The notes beneath the pieces were generated by a model. It was not told where the DNA came from. It worked only from the letters and a program-made list of their open reading frames with translations, and searched no databases. A program made the translations under genes and the position numbers. A stretch of DNA of 39,861 nucleotides from Christensenella sp. UBA7703 (GTDB taxonomy: Bacteria; Bacillota; Clostridia; Christensenellales; CAG-138), in NCBI GenBank assembly GCA_002482505.1, contig DLGD01000011.1:1-39861 (forward strand), given 5' to 3'. Positions 8,419 through 16,344 of the stretch are shown here, in pieces; the stretch's first letter is position 1; every line of letters starts with the position of its first letter.

Positions 8419-8882
8419 GCCGGTTCGTGCGCTTTGTTGTGGAGCCGGAGGCACGCGCTGCAATTGCGCGCGAGGTCTTGCTCGACTTACCGGAATGGTT
8501 CGGAATTCCGGAGTATACCGAAAAGTATATCCAAACGTGTGCAACTCTTCCGCTATGGGCATGCGAGGAGGAGGGCAAGATCGCCGGATTCATCGCTATT
8601 CAGGAAACGAGCCCATATGCTGTTGAGATTCATGTGATGGGTGTGAAAAAAGCATACCATCGATCCGGCATTGGCAGGGCTTTGTTTGAGGCGATGCGGC
8701 AGTTTGCAAAAGCACAGGGATATGAGTTTTTACATGTGAAAACGGTCGATGCCGGACACTACCCGGAATATGACGACACTCGAATGTTCTATGAAACGCT
8801 GGGATTTCGCAAGCTCGAAGTGCTGCCGGAACTTTGGGATCCAGAGAATCCATGCTTGTTGATGGTAATGCACATACAATAA
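8415..8882 (+). CDS. GNAT-family N-acetyltransferase
   Basis: A 155-residue single-domain acetyltransferase using acetyl-CoA. The acetyl-CoA pyrophosphate-binding loop is HRSGIGRAL near residues 81-89, in the typical pattern (R/Q-x-x-G-x-G/A). It follows the beta-4 strand EIHVMGVKKAY. The C-terminal MFYETLGFRKLE is also characteristic of the fold. Its ATG overlaps the ROK kinase stop as ATGA, so the two are translated together. A strong terminator overlaps its stop codon and ends the transcription unit. Substrate is unknown; this family acetylates amines on antibiotics, amino acids, proteins and small metabolites. Confidence 0.85.
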   Translation: MSRFVRFVVEPEARAAIAREVLLDLPEWFGIPEYTEKYIQTCATLPLWACEEEGKIAGFIAIQETSPYAVEIHVMGVKKAYHRSGIGRALFEAMRQFAKAQGYEFLHVKTVDAGHYPEYDDTRMFYETLGFRKLEVLPELWDPENPCLLMVMHIQ

Positions 8883-8904
8883 GCCGCTTACGCGGCTTTT
8901 TTTT
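8881..8904 (+). terminator. Intrinsic terminator after the GNAT gene
   Basis: AAGCCGC (8881-8887) pairs with GCGGCTT (8892-8898) around the loop TTAC, and eight T in a row end at 8904. It begins inside the stop codon of the acetyltransferase. Confidence 0.92.
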
Positions 8905-8975
8905 GTGGATTTTATTCTTTCATTATGGGATCAACGAGAGAAAATCAAGAAGATTCTATGAAATATAAGCCAAAA

Positions 8976-9155
8976 TATAGACAAGGAGCCAATTTCTTGG
9001 CTCCTTTGTACTTTCCGTCCGCTAAGCCTTTCCGATGGTGCCCTATCCACCAGAAAGTAATTATGATGTTACGATGTAGTTCGGTTACGCGGTTTTAAGG
9101 AGGAAATCGGTAATGAAAAAACGTACATAACGGACGGAAACTTGTGATCTCTTAT
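8976..9155 (-). ncRNA. Candidate small structured RNA with exposed anti-Shine-Dalgarno
   Basis: This gene-free stretch shows a coherent minus-strand RNA of about 180 bases, found by reading complementarity by eye. A closing helix of 10 bp joins TTTCCGTCCG (9140-9131) to CGGACGGAAA (9021-9012). Inside are two arms. One pairs 9130-9122 with 9073-9061 (9 bp with a 4-base bulge). The other pairs 9057-9048 with 9040-9028 (10 bp with a 3-base bulge, 7-base loop). The large loop of the first arm holds CCTCCTT (9103-9097), identical to the 16S anti-Shine-Dalgarno core. A 10-bp hairpin (9006-8983) ends it, although the T-rich tail is poor. A promoter sits correctly upstream and no gene follows on that strand. 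It could be a trans-acting sRNA; it matches no family I can name with certainty. Confidence 0.5.
8983..9006 (-). terminator. Terminator-like hairpin of the candidate small RNA
   Basis: AAGGAGCCAA (8983-8992) and TTGGCTCCTT (8997-9006) form a perfect 10-bp stem with a 4-base loop. On the minus strand the tail reads GTCTATATTTT, a weak U-tract; on the plus strand only TTT follows. Orientation is therefore taken from the upstream minus-strand promoter. Confidence 0.55.
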
Positions 9156-9161
9156 GGTCTG

Positions 9162-9190
9162 AGTATATCACCCGAATTATGCAATTGCAA
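9162..9190 (-). promoter_or_regulatory. Promoter of the candidate small RNA
   Basis: On the minus strand TTGCAA (9185-9190) and TATACT (9162-9167) have a 17-base spacer. The predicted start near 9155 is 15 bases before the closing helix of the RNA. It lies just beyond the end of the radical SAM gene, so it is not a promoter for a coding gene. Confidence 0.55.
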
Positions 9191-9212
9191 GCAAATCTAT
9201 GCGTTAATTGTG

Positions 9213-10097
9213 TCAAATTTTTATCGGTTTTGTGAACTGTGGCGTGTATAAGGACTGCGCGGAATCCCGCTCCTGAATCAAGATGTTGTGCAGGCCAACC
9301 GAGAGCGCATACGAAATCACGCGGTCATATTCCCGTTGGGTGATTCTGCGGTTAAGCGGGAACTCGGTTGTATATACTTGCGGCGTATACTGGCTCATGA
9401 GTGACACATGCGTGGCCGCCGGAAGCCGGTTTACGATTTCATCCAGCACCTTGCGCGAATCGTCCGCACAGCCGGGTAGGATCAAGTGGCGAATCACGAG
9501 CCCGCGCGTTGCAAGGCCGTCTTCATCCAAAACCAGATCGCCAACCTGACGATGCATTTCCGAAATCGCAGCCGAAGCAACCTCGGCGTAATCCGCTGCG
9601 TTGGAGAACTTTTTGGAAAGCAGAGGGGAAACATATTTCCAGTCCGGCAGGTAGATGTCGACCAACCCTTCGAGCGAGCGAATCGCCTCTGCGCATTCAT
9701 ATCCGCTGGAATTATACACGATGGGGATGGTTAATCCCTGCGCTTTGGCAAGGCGGAGGCTTTGCACAACATCCGTCACATAAGGCGCTGCCGTCACGAG
9801 GTTGATGTTATGCGCTCCTTGCTGCTGCAAGGCAAGATATGCTGCTGCAAGCGCATCCGCGTCATAGACATCACCGATGCCGCCATCCCGAATGGTATGG
9901 TTCTGGCAGAAGACACAGCCGAGATTGCATCCGGAGAAGAACACCGTGCCGGAGCCGCGCGTTCCGCTGATGAACGGTTCCTCCCATTGATGCAGCATGA
10001 TCTTTGCAACCAGTGGCAGCGCTTCCGCGCCGCACAAGCCGTGTTGTATCGATCGATCCGCGCCGCATTTACGCGGGCATAAGAAACATGCTTCCAT
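9213..10097 (-). CDS. Radical SAM protein, PflX-like (COG1313 type)
   Basis: A 294-residue radical S-adenosylmethionine protein. The cluster-binding motif is SGCNLGCVFCQNH, giving the C-x3-C-x2-C pattern within about 60-75 residues of the start. An additional N-terminal cysteine set, CFLCPRKCGADR with a further GLCG, is typical of PflX proteins, which resemble pyruvate formate-lyase activating enzyme. The biochemical role of that group is not established. The ATG at 10097 is chosen because it begins just before the conserved cysteine region and lies one base after the stop of the upstream NlpC/P60 gene. A TTG at 10124 would also keep frame and overlap that gene. It is probably cotranscribed with the NlpC/P60 gene. 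Confidence 0.85.
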   Translation of the reverse strand: MEACFLCPRKCGADRSIQHGLCGAEALPLVAKIMLHQWEEPFISGTRGSGTVFFSGCNLGCVFCQNHTIRDGGIGDVYDADALAAAYLALQQQGAHNINLVTAAPYVTDVVQSLRLAKAQGLTIPIVYNSSGYECAEAIRSLEGLVDIYLPDWKYVSPLLSKKFSNAADYAEVASAAISEMHRQVGDLVLDEDGLATRGLVIRHLILPGCADDSRKVLDEIVNRLPAATHVSLMSQYTPQVYTTEFPLNRRITQREYDRVISYALSVGLHNILIQERDSAQSLYTPQFTKPIKI

Positions 10098-10098
10098 A

Positions 10099-11400
10099 TC
10101 AGAACACGCGCCTGCCGTTGACAAAGTTTCGCGTCCAATACGCGGTGGAAATCGAACTCGTGATGACCTTGCCGGAGCTGGACGAGGCGTGGATGAACTT
10201 ACCGCCGCCCGCGTAGATGCCGGTGTGGCTCACATTGGAGGAAGTATCGTTCTTAAAGAACACGAGATCGCCTTTTTGCAGGTCTCCAATCGAGGTGATC
10301 TCTCCCCATTTGCTGACGGAGGAGAAGCCCGCGGCGCTATAGCGGCTCGTGCTCACGCCGCAGGTACGGAGGCTGAAATAGACGAGGCCGGAACAGTCAA
10401 ACCCTTTCGCCGGGCTTTCTTCGGACCATGAGTAGGGCTTGCCAAGCATCGCGCTGGCGACGGAGATCAAACCATCCGGGCTATAGGAGGCATTGTAGGA
10501 GACGTCCTCGGTCACGGGCGCTTCGGTTGCCTGCGGGGCTTCGTTGTTGGGCACATCCGGCGCGGCTGTTGTGGAGCCGCCGGAAGAGGTGGAACTCGGT
10601 TTCTTCGTAGTAGACGGCTTTTTGGTCGGTTTTGGAGTCGGCTTGGGCGAAGGCGTCGGCGTTGGGTCAATCTTCGGTTTTGCCTGCGGGGAATAGAGAA
10701 GATCGCGGTCTTCCACGTTGAAGATGCTATCCTCGGTAATCTTGTTTTTTGTTTGGAATGCGCGCAGGGCGTCCTCGGTTGCTACACCAAAATAGCCGTT
10801 GACCTTATCACCATAGTAACCGAGTTCGTTCAGGCGGGATTGCATGCTCTCTACGTCCGTACCGCTATCGCCAAGCTTGATTTCATACGGCTTTGCTTCT
10901 GCGCTAAAGAGGTGCTCCTGCAATTCGCCGGTCGCAATACCGTCCATCGGCTTACTGATCGTGCGCTGGAAAAGTGAAACGGCAACGCTTGTGGCCGAAT
11001 TAAACACGGTAGTCGGCTCGTCCGAATCGAGATAGCCAAGCTCTATGAGCCGGTTTTGCAGTTGGGAAACGGTTGGATAATCGTCGTTTTCCTTGAGCAG
11101 CGTAAATTGGGATACCATCACACCGGCTGTTGCTTCCGGCGCGGGAGATGGGGTATCCAACGCGCAAGACGTTGGGGCAAGCACCTCCGCGTTAAACGGA
11201 ATCGGTGTTGGAGTCGCTTCAACGATTGCGCGGTCAGCCACCTGCGCAACCGCGTTTGCGTCGGAGAAATGTTGAATCGCTAGCGGCAACACAAGAAACG
11301 CAATCACGCATCCGCCCGCAATGGTTAAAATCCAGGTGCGCGCGGAAGGCGGAAAGATGTGCTTTTGCGGTTTGCCGGAAGGAAGTCTTGGTGTATTCAA
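10099..11400 (-). CDS. NlpC/P60 peptidoglycan endopeptidase with two peptidoglycan-binding domains
   Basis: A 433-residue membrane-anchored cell-wall hydrolase. A short basic N-terminus precedes one membrane segment at about 22-42. Two peptidoglycan-binding repeats follow at about 105-165 (SQLQNRLIELGYL) and 175-235 (ESMQSRLNELGYYG). A proline/threonine/lysine-rich wall-spanning linker occupies about 245-300. The NlpC/P60 domain from about 308 has Cys336 in FDCSGLVYF, His392 in SHTGIYAGGG and His404 in KFIHAS. It should cut peptide stems of peptidoglycan outside the cell. The start is a TTG at 11400: GAGG lies 9 bases upstream, an in-frame TAA sits just before it, and no ATG precedes the membrane segment. 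Confidence 0.93.
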   Translation of the reverse strand: MNTPRLPSGKPQKHIFPPSARTWILTIAGGCVIAFLVLPLAIQHFSDANAVAQVADRAIVEATPTPIPFNAEVLAPTSCALDTPSPAPEATAGVMVSQFTLLKENDDYPTVSQLQNRLIELGYLDSDEPTTVFNSATSVAVSLFQRTISKPMDGIATGELQEHLFSAEAKPYEIKLGDSGTDVESMQSRLNELGYYGDKVNGYFGVATEDALRAFQTKNKITEDSIFNVEDRDLLYSPQAKPKIDPTPTPSPKPTPKPTKKPSTTKKPSSTSSGGSTTAAPDVPNNEAPQATEAPVTEDVSYNASYSPDGLISVASAMLGKPYSWSEESPAKGFDCSGLVYFSLRTCGVSTSRYSAAGFSSVSKWGEITSIGDLQKGDLVFFKNDTSSNVSHTGIYAGGGKFIHASSSSGKVITSSISTAYWTRNFVNGRRVF

Positions 11401-11619
11401 AACGGATTACCTCACAAGTTGGTTCGAGTACGAGTGACAGTTCAGCTACAAGATGTTGAACTTACTTTTATTATAACGAATCTCTCAGCAGATTGATTTG
11501 AACATTTTCAAAACAAGGCTACACAAATGTTACATCTTTTTGAACACACGGGTTACAGTTTGTTTGCTTTGTTGTATTTTTTCTGTTTTGAAAAAAATAA
11601 TCCACAACATCCATTCAAC

Positions 11620-11648
11620 TTGACACGATTTGTTTGCATAAATAGACA
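11620..11648 (+). promoter_or_regulatory. Possible upstream promoter of the ABC-F gene
   Basis: A perfect TTGACA (11620-11625) with a 17-base spacer to TAGACA (11643-11648). The -10 box is imperfect. Confidence 0.45.
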
Positions 11649-11658
11649 TCGTCTGCTT

Positions 11659-11687
11659 TTGCAAATACCTATTCGCTATGGTAAAAT
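11659..11687 (+). promoter_or_regulatory. Promoter of the ABC-F gene
   Basis: TTGCAA (11659-11664), 17 bases, then TAAAAT (11682-11687). The predicted transcript starts about 23 bases before the ATG at 11717. It has the same boxes and spacing as the lexA promoter in this window. Confidence 0.6.
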
Positions 11688-11716
11688 AAACTGTCTTAAT
11701 ATTGGAGAAAAACACG

Positions 11717-13636
11717 ATGTCATTGATTCACGCGCAGGAGCTTGAGAAGAGCTTCGGAGAACGGACTTTATTTTCAGAAATTGCATTTGACGTGTTTGAG
11801 CAGGATCATGTCGGCCTTGTTGGGGTCAATGGTTGCGGCAAGAGCACGCTGATGCGCATGATAGCAGGGCAGGAGCCGCACGATGGGCGCGGCCAGCTTT
11901 CTGTTTCCAAAAACGCATCGGTTGCGATGCTGGATCAAAGCCCGAACTGGGGCGCGGGACAAACGTTATTAGAAGCCGTGCTGGAGGCTTCCGGCAAATG
12001 GATGAATGCAGAGCGCGAGCTGCATGAGATCGCAGAAAAGATTGAACAGCAAGGTGCGAGCGAAGCGCTGATCCGTAGACAGGCGGATTTGCAGGACCGC
12101 TACACAACAGGCGGCGGGCTGACGTATCGCGCGCGCACACGATCCACTTTGCTTGGCCTTGGCTTTAGCGAGGCGCAACTGGAGAGCCCGATCTCCGTGA
12201 TGAGCGGCGGGCAGATGCGAAAAGCGTCTCTTGCGAAAATTTTGCTTTCGGATGCGGATCTTCTTCTACTCGACGAGCCGACCAACCATCTCGATATCGC
12301 CTCGTTGGAGTGGCTGGAAAACTATCTTTCGTCTTTTCGCGGCGCATTTGTTCTGATTTCGCATGACCGCTATTTTCTGGACAAGGTCTGCAATCGCATT
12401 TTTGAACTGGAAAACGGCTCCATGAACCAATATTCCGGCAACTACAGCCAGTCCATGGAAAAGAAGATGGATGAGCGCGAGTTTGCGATGCGAAAGTATC
12501 AAAACACGCTGCGGGAGATCAAGCGCATTGAAGGAATTATTGAACAACAGCGCAGATGGAACCAGGCACGAAACTATGTGACCATCGCCTCCAAAGAAAA
12601 GCAGATTGAGCGAATCAAGAGTACACTTGTCAAGCCGGAGGATGCACCTGAGGGGATTCACTTTCACCTAAAGGCGGACGCGCTGACGGCAAACGAAGTC
12701 ATCGTCTGCAAGGACCTTTCCAAACGCTTTGGCGGGCGGGAGATCTTTCGCAGCATGAATCTGATGATTCGCCGGGACGAGAAGGTTTGCCTGCTTGGCG
12801 CAAACGGCTGCGGAAAGACGACGCTGCTCAAGATTCTAACCAACAAGATCGAGCCGGATTCCGGCAGTTATAAGCTTGGCTCCAATGTGCACGTTGGCTA
12901 TTATGAGCAAAGCTCTGTCCGCCCAAACGACCCGAGGACGATTCTGGAAGCACTCAATGCGATGTTTCCGCGCTATGATACGAAGCAGCTGCGCAACATG
13001 CTTGGCTCATTTCTCTTTCGTGGGGACGATTGCTTTAAGCGCATGAGCGATCTTTCCGGCGGAGAATACGCACGCATCCAGCTGCTCAAACTCATGTTAA
13101 ACGGTAGCAATGTGCTCTTTCTCGACGAGCCGACCAACCACCTCGACATCCCTTCCTGCGAGGCGCTGGAAGGCGCGCTGAGCGACTACGGCGGCACGAT
13201 GCTGATTGTGACCCACGACCGCTACCTCGCAAACCGCATTGCAGACCGTATCATCATTATGGACGAGGACGGTATGCGCGAGTTTGAAGGCGATTGGGAT
13301 GCCTATAAAGAATTCCTCGCCGAAAGCACCGCGCCGAAGGAAAAGGAAGCTCCTTCGACGAAGAACGACTATCAGCTCGCAAAAGAAAGAAAAAGCGCGC
13401 GTGTCAAAGCAAAATCCACTCTAAAAAAAGCCGAAGAACGCGTGCACACGGAAGAGGCAATCCTCAAATTGCTCGAAGAGAAAGCATTTGACCCGCAGAT
13501 TGCAAGCGATTTTGAAGCGGCAAAAAGCATCTATGAGCAACTGAATGCCCAGCGTCAACTCGTCGAATCCTGCTATGCCGACTGGGAACTGGCGGAAGCG
13601 GAACACAATGCGCTCTCCGGCGACGAAGTAGAATAG
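11717..13636 (+). CDS. ABC-F family ATPase (ribosome-associated type)
   Basis: A 639-residue cytoplasmic protein with two ATP-binding cassettes and no membrane segments, as in the ABC-F family that acts on the ribosome. Walker A motifs are GVNGCGKST and GANGCGKTT. Signature motifs are MSGGQMRKASL and LSGGEYARIQL. Both Walker B motifs end LDEPTNHLDI. The linker of about 80 residues between the cassettes is rich in charged residues. A C-terminal charged region with coiled-coil character follows residue 540, as in Uup/YdiF-like members. The ATG at 11717 has GGAG 9 bases upstream; the TTG at 11702 lies before that site and is rejected. Whether it has a housekeeping translation role or gives antibiotic protection cannot be told; its setting favours housekeeping. 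Confidence 0.92.
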   Translation: MSLIHAQELEKSFGERTLFSEIAFDVFEQDHVGLVGVNGCGKSTLMRMIAGQEPHDGRGQLSVSKNASVAMLDQSPNWGAGQTLLEAVLEASGKWMNAERELHEIAEKIEQQGASEALIRRQADLQDRYTTGGGLTYRARTRSTLLGLGFSEAQLESPISVMSGGQMRKASLAKILLSDADLLLLDEPTNHLDIASLEWLENYLSSFRGAFVLISHDRYFLDKVCNRIFELENGSMNQYSGNYSQSMEKKMDEREFAMRKYQNTLREIKRIEGIIEQQRRWNQARNYVTIASKEKQIERIKSTLVKPEDAPEGIHFHLKADALTANEVIVCKDLSKRFGGREIFRSMNLMIRRDEKVCLLGANGCGKTTLLKILTNKIEPDSGSYKLGSNVHVGYYEQSSVRPNDPRTILEALNAMFPRYDTKQLRNMLGSFLFRGDDCFKRMSDLSGGEYARIQLLKLMLNGSNVLFLDEPTNHLDIPSCEALEGALSDYGGTMLIVTHDRYLANRIADRIIIMDEDGMREFEGDWDAYKEFLAESTAPKEKEAPSTKNDYQLAKERKSARVKAKSTLKKAEERVHTEEAILKLLEEKAFDPQIASDFEAAKSIYEQLNAQRQLVESCYADWELAEAEHNALSGDEVE

Positions 13637-13640
13637 CTCC

Positions 13641-13659
13641 AAGCGGAACCGATCCGCTT
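13641..13659 (+). other. Small hairpin between ABC-F and the next gene
   Basis: AAGCGGA pairs with TCCGCTT around ACCGA, directly before the AGGAGG (13661-13666) of the next gene. No T-run follows, so it is not a classical terminator. It might affect translation or RNA stability. Confidence 0.4.
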
Positions 13660-13677
13660 GAGGAGGAAAATAGAACA

Positions 13678-14916
13678 ATGGAGTATTCCAAGTTTTCACT
13701 CGGCCTTCGCTTTGCCATGACGAGCGATTCCAATCTGACTCCTACCGATTGCTGGAATATCACGTTTTCCGAGGTGCCGCTGACCTACGTTGCCGGCTCT
13801 ACGCTCTTTGGCGCATGGGATGATGTGGGAGCGGCGGATAGCGAGTCCGCGTATATCTGCATGTTCTCAAACCTTCCACTCAAGGTTGGCAAGGCGCTCT
13901 TTGCTCAGCTTCAGAATAAGCCTGTGCTGCTTTCTTATCTGACGATCTATCGCCCGTTTATCCAGAACAACCGCGTAGAAAAATGCAGCGTGGTGGACTA
14001 TCTGGGGCAGGTACAGCCGGATGGCAGTGTTACAGACGGGGAAGCAAGCTTTGGTTTGATGCAGATCACGGGGAAGTTGCCGGAGGTATGCGAAAAACCG
14101 GGGCACTGTACGCGCATCCTGATTGCGCCGGATGCCTGGGCGGGAAAATTCACCTCCGCCGACGCGGCGCGGCACATGCTGCGCTCCGCATCCCGCGTGC
14201 TGCCAAAGGCGCTGCTTCGCACCCAACTCATCGCGGACGGCGGGCAGGGCACAATTGACGCACTGGTTTGCTCCAACAATGGGCGCTATCGCAAGGCGAA
14301 CATCACCACGTCCTCCGGCGAAGCAAGAGAGATGCACTATGGAATTCTGCCAAACCGTACAATCGTCATCGAATCTGAAACACTGACGCAGGAGGAGCTG
14401 ACGCAGGCGCTGACCTTGCCGCAAAACAAAGGTTTTACGGAGTATATCATTGCAGCGGGGGCGGGTGTTCTTCCGGATGATGTGCCGGAAGGACGGTACG
14501 CGACCGTGCTCGGCAAGCGCATTCCCGCTTCCCAGCGCAACAATGTCCGCGTCGAATATCGAAACGGAATTGAGACGGTGTTGGAAGAGTGCGAATTCAA
14601 CCTGCATTTGGCGCGTGCCGACTGGCTGATTGCGCTGACGCGGCTGCTGGACGACGCCGGTTCGATGAAGGACGCAACGACGGATGCGCTGTTGTTCCAC
14701 TGCCGCGTGCTGAGAAAACACGTTGCGGTGCTTGCGTTTACGGAGGATGGCCGCTTTTTTGCAAAGGTTGACGATGCGCCGCTGGTTCCGATTGAAACCA
14801 CTTCCTTTGATGAAGCGGCGGACGCCCTCTTTTTGATCATCAAGAATACTCCGATTTCACCTGCACCATTGTTTGCGCCCGTGCTGCACGAAGAAACTGT
14901 AATCAGCGACATGTAG
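13678..14916 (+). CDS. Uncharacterised protein resembling a degenerate glycerate kinase with an extra N-terminal domain
   Basis: A 412-residue protein with no signal peptide or membrane segment. Residues 1-140 match no family I recognise. From about 146 the sequence follows the type I/GarK glycerate kinase plan. RILIAPDAWAGKFTSADAA corresponds to the family's IAPDSFKGSLSA start. LIADGGQGTIDALV corresponds to ADGGEGTVDAL, and YGILPNRTIVIES to the YGIL...VIE strand. After about 300, GIETVLEECEF and ARADWLIAL align with the segment that in true kinases continues ITGEGxxDxQT. Here that catalytic run is replaced by TRLLDDAGSM, so activity is doubtful. The glycine-rich GGSATNDGG region is also lost. 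The start is supported by AGGAGG. It lies between the ABC-F and pyrimidine phosphorylase genes, which give no clear functional clue. The kinase relationship is an inference from motif order. Confidence 0.6.
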   Translation: MEYSKFSLGLRFAMTSDSNLTPTDCWNITFSEVPLTYVAGSTLFGAWDDVGAADSESAYICMFSNLPLKVGKALFAQLQNKPVLLSYLTIYRPFIQNNRVEKCSVVDYLGQVQPDGSVTDGEASFGLMQITGKLPEVCEKPGHCTRILIAPDAWAGKFTSADAARHMLRSASRVLPKALLRTQLIADGGQGTIDALVCSNNGRYRKANITTSSGEAREMHYGILPNRTIVIESETLTQEELTQALTLPQNKGFTEYIIAAGAGVLPDDVPEGRYATVLGKRIPASQRNNVRVEYRNGIETVLEECEFNLHLARADWLIALTRLLDDAGSMKDATTDALLFHCRVLRKHVAVLAFTEDGRFFAKVDDAPLVPIETTSFDEAADALFLIIKNTPISPAPLFAPVLHEETVISDM

Positions 14917-14966
14917 TTGTTCTGATCGGTTAAGCTTTCATAAGAATTTTGAGGAGGATACCGCAT

Positions 14967-16283
14967 ATGCGAATGGTAGATTGTATCGAGAAAAAAGTGA
15001 ATCACGAAGAACTCACGCACGACGAGATTCAGTTCATCGTAGACGGTTTCGTCAGCGGAGAAATACCGGATTACCAGATGTCCGCGCTGATGATGGCAAT
15101 CGTACTCAACGATATGAACGAACGGGAGGCGGCCGACCTGACGCTGAGCATGATGTGCTCCGGCGATACGGTCGATTTGAGCGACTTGCCCGGCGTCAAG
15201 GTGGACAAGCATTCGTCCGGCGGGGTTGGGGACACGACCACGCTGGTCATCGCGCCTCTGGTTGCCGCCTGCGGCGGCACAGTCGCCAAGATGTCCGGGC
15301 GCGGGCTTGCGTTTTCCGGCGGTACGCTGGATAAGCTTGAATCGATCCCGGGTGTCAATATCGGACAGCCCATTGCCCGCTTTAAAGAGATCGTCCGCAA
15401 AACGGGCGTGTGTGTCATCGGCCAGACCGGCAACCTTGTGCCCGCCGATAAGAAGATGTATGCGCTGCGCGATGTGACGGGAACGGTGCAGAGCGTGCCG
15501 CTGATTGCCGCAAGCATCATGAGCAAAAAGCTTGCTGCGGGTTCGGACGCAATCGTGCTGGACGTCAAGGTCGGCAGCGGAGCGTTTATGAAAACGGTGG
15601 ACGACGCAAAACGCTTGGCGGGGCTCATGGTCAAGATGGGCAAACACCTTAAGCGCGAGGTCGTCGCTGTCGTGACGGATATGAACCAGCCGCTTGGGCT
15701 TTCCGTCGGCAACGCGCTGGAGTTTCGTGAGGCAGTGCAGCTCCTAAGCGGACAACTACCTACGGGCGATCCGTTGCTGGAAGTTTGTTTGCTGCTTGGC
15801 ACACAGATGCTGCTGCTTTCCAAGCTCGCCAAATCGGACGAGGAGGCACGCGGCATGCTGCAACAAGCAATTGATAACGGAGCAGGGCTCAGCAAGCTTC
15901 GCGCGATGATTCACGAACTGGGCGGTGATGAAACACTGCTTACGCTCGAAGGAATGGACAAGCTCTGCCGTGTGAAGCGGCAAGTTCCCGTGACGGCGGA
16001 AAAGAGCGGTTACGTCATCGGTATGCAGGCGGAACTGATCGGCCGCGCGGCACAGGTACTTGGGGCAGGACGCGAAACCAAAGAGGACGTGATCGACCCC
16101 GCAGTTGGGCTCATCATGCATAAGCGCGTAGGTGACCCGATCCAGGCGGGCGAAGCCATCTGCACGCTCTACGTCAACGACGAGAAGAATCTGGACGACG
16201 CCATTTCGACGATGAAAGAGGCGGTGCAGATCGGCGCAAAGCCGGATCACGTTGCGCCCATGGTCTACGCCGTCATCCGTTAA
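14967..16283 (+). CDS. pdp: Pyrimidine-nucleoside phosphorylase
   Basis: A 438-residue cytoplasmic enzyme that splits thymidine, uridine or deoxyuridine with phosphate, releasing the base and (deoxy)ribose 1-phosphate for salvage. Family marks are the phosphate site KHSSGGVGD and the signature SGRGLAFSGGTLDKLE near residues 108-123. In the usual signature TGG stands where SGG is here, a mild variant. VLDVKVGSGAFMK is also conserved. Length matches Gram-positive pdp (about 433-440). GAGGAGG lies 9 bases before the ATG at 14967; the TTG at 14949 precedes that site and is rejected. Other salvage genes such as deoC are not adjacent. Confidence 0.95.
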   Translation: MRMVDCIEKKVNHEELTHDEIQFIVDGFVSGEIPDYQMSALMMAIVLNDMNEREAADLTLSMMCSGDTVDLSDLPGVKVDKHSSGGVGDTTTLVIAPLVAACGGTVAKMSGRGLAFSGGTLDKLESIPGVNIGQPIARFKEIVRKTGVCVIGQTGNLVPADKKMYALRDVTGTVQSVPLIAASIMSKKLAAGSDAIVLDVKVGSGAFMKTVDDAKRLAGLMVKMGKHLKREVVAVVTDMNQPLGLSVGNALEFREAVQLLSGQLPTGDPLLEVCLLLGTQMLLLSKLAKSDEEARGMLQQAIDNGAGLSKLRAMIHELGGDETLLTLEGMDKLCRVKRQVPVTAEKSGYVIGMQAELIGRAAQVLGAGRETKEDVIDPAVGLIMHKRVGDPIQAGEAICTLYVNDEKNLDDAISTMKEAVQIGAKPDHVAPMVYAVIR

Positions 16284-16284
16284 G

Positions 16285-16326
16285 AAACTCTTTTCAATCA
16301 ACTAGTAAACTCTTTTTTTAATCAAC
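16285..16326 (+). repeat. Two near-identical direct repeats before polA
   Basis: AAACTCTTTTCAATCAAC (16285-16302) recurs 22 bases later as AAACTCTTTTTTTAATCAAC (16307-16326). They fill the short gap between pdp and polA. No pairing or promoter consensus is evident; a local duplication is the simplest reading. Confidence 0.6.
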
Positions 16327-16344
16327 GACGCAGGAGGAACCCGC

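Larger units (their letters stand above)
11401..11716. other. AT-rich divergent intergenic region
   Basis: About 315 bases separate the NlpC/P60 gene (minus) and the ABC-F gene (plus). No convincing gene is present. A minus-strand TATAAT (11470-11475) may serve the hydrolase gene, though no good -35 box is seen 17 bases away. Two plausible plus-strand promoters lie nearer the ABC-F gene. I see no hairpin resembling an attenuator, although many ABC-F resistance genes carry one. Confidence 0.5.

Noticed and set aside
9113..9130. Five-codon frame MKKRT behind a perfect AAGGAGG on the plus strand, considered as a leader peptide
   Set aside because: No plus-strand gene follows for about 2.5 kb and no plus promoter is seen; the same bases are better explained as the anti-Shine-Dalgarno loop of a minus-strand RNA.
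14337..15647. Minus-strand frame of 436 codons across the glycerate-kinase-like and pdp genes
   Set aside because: It spans two well-supported plus-strand genes and their intergenic gap, and its product resembles nothing.
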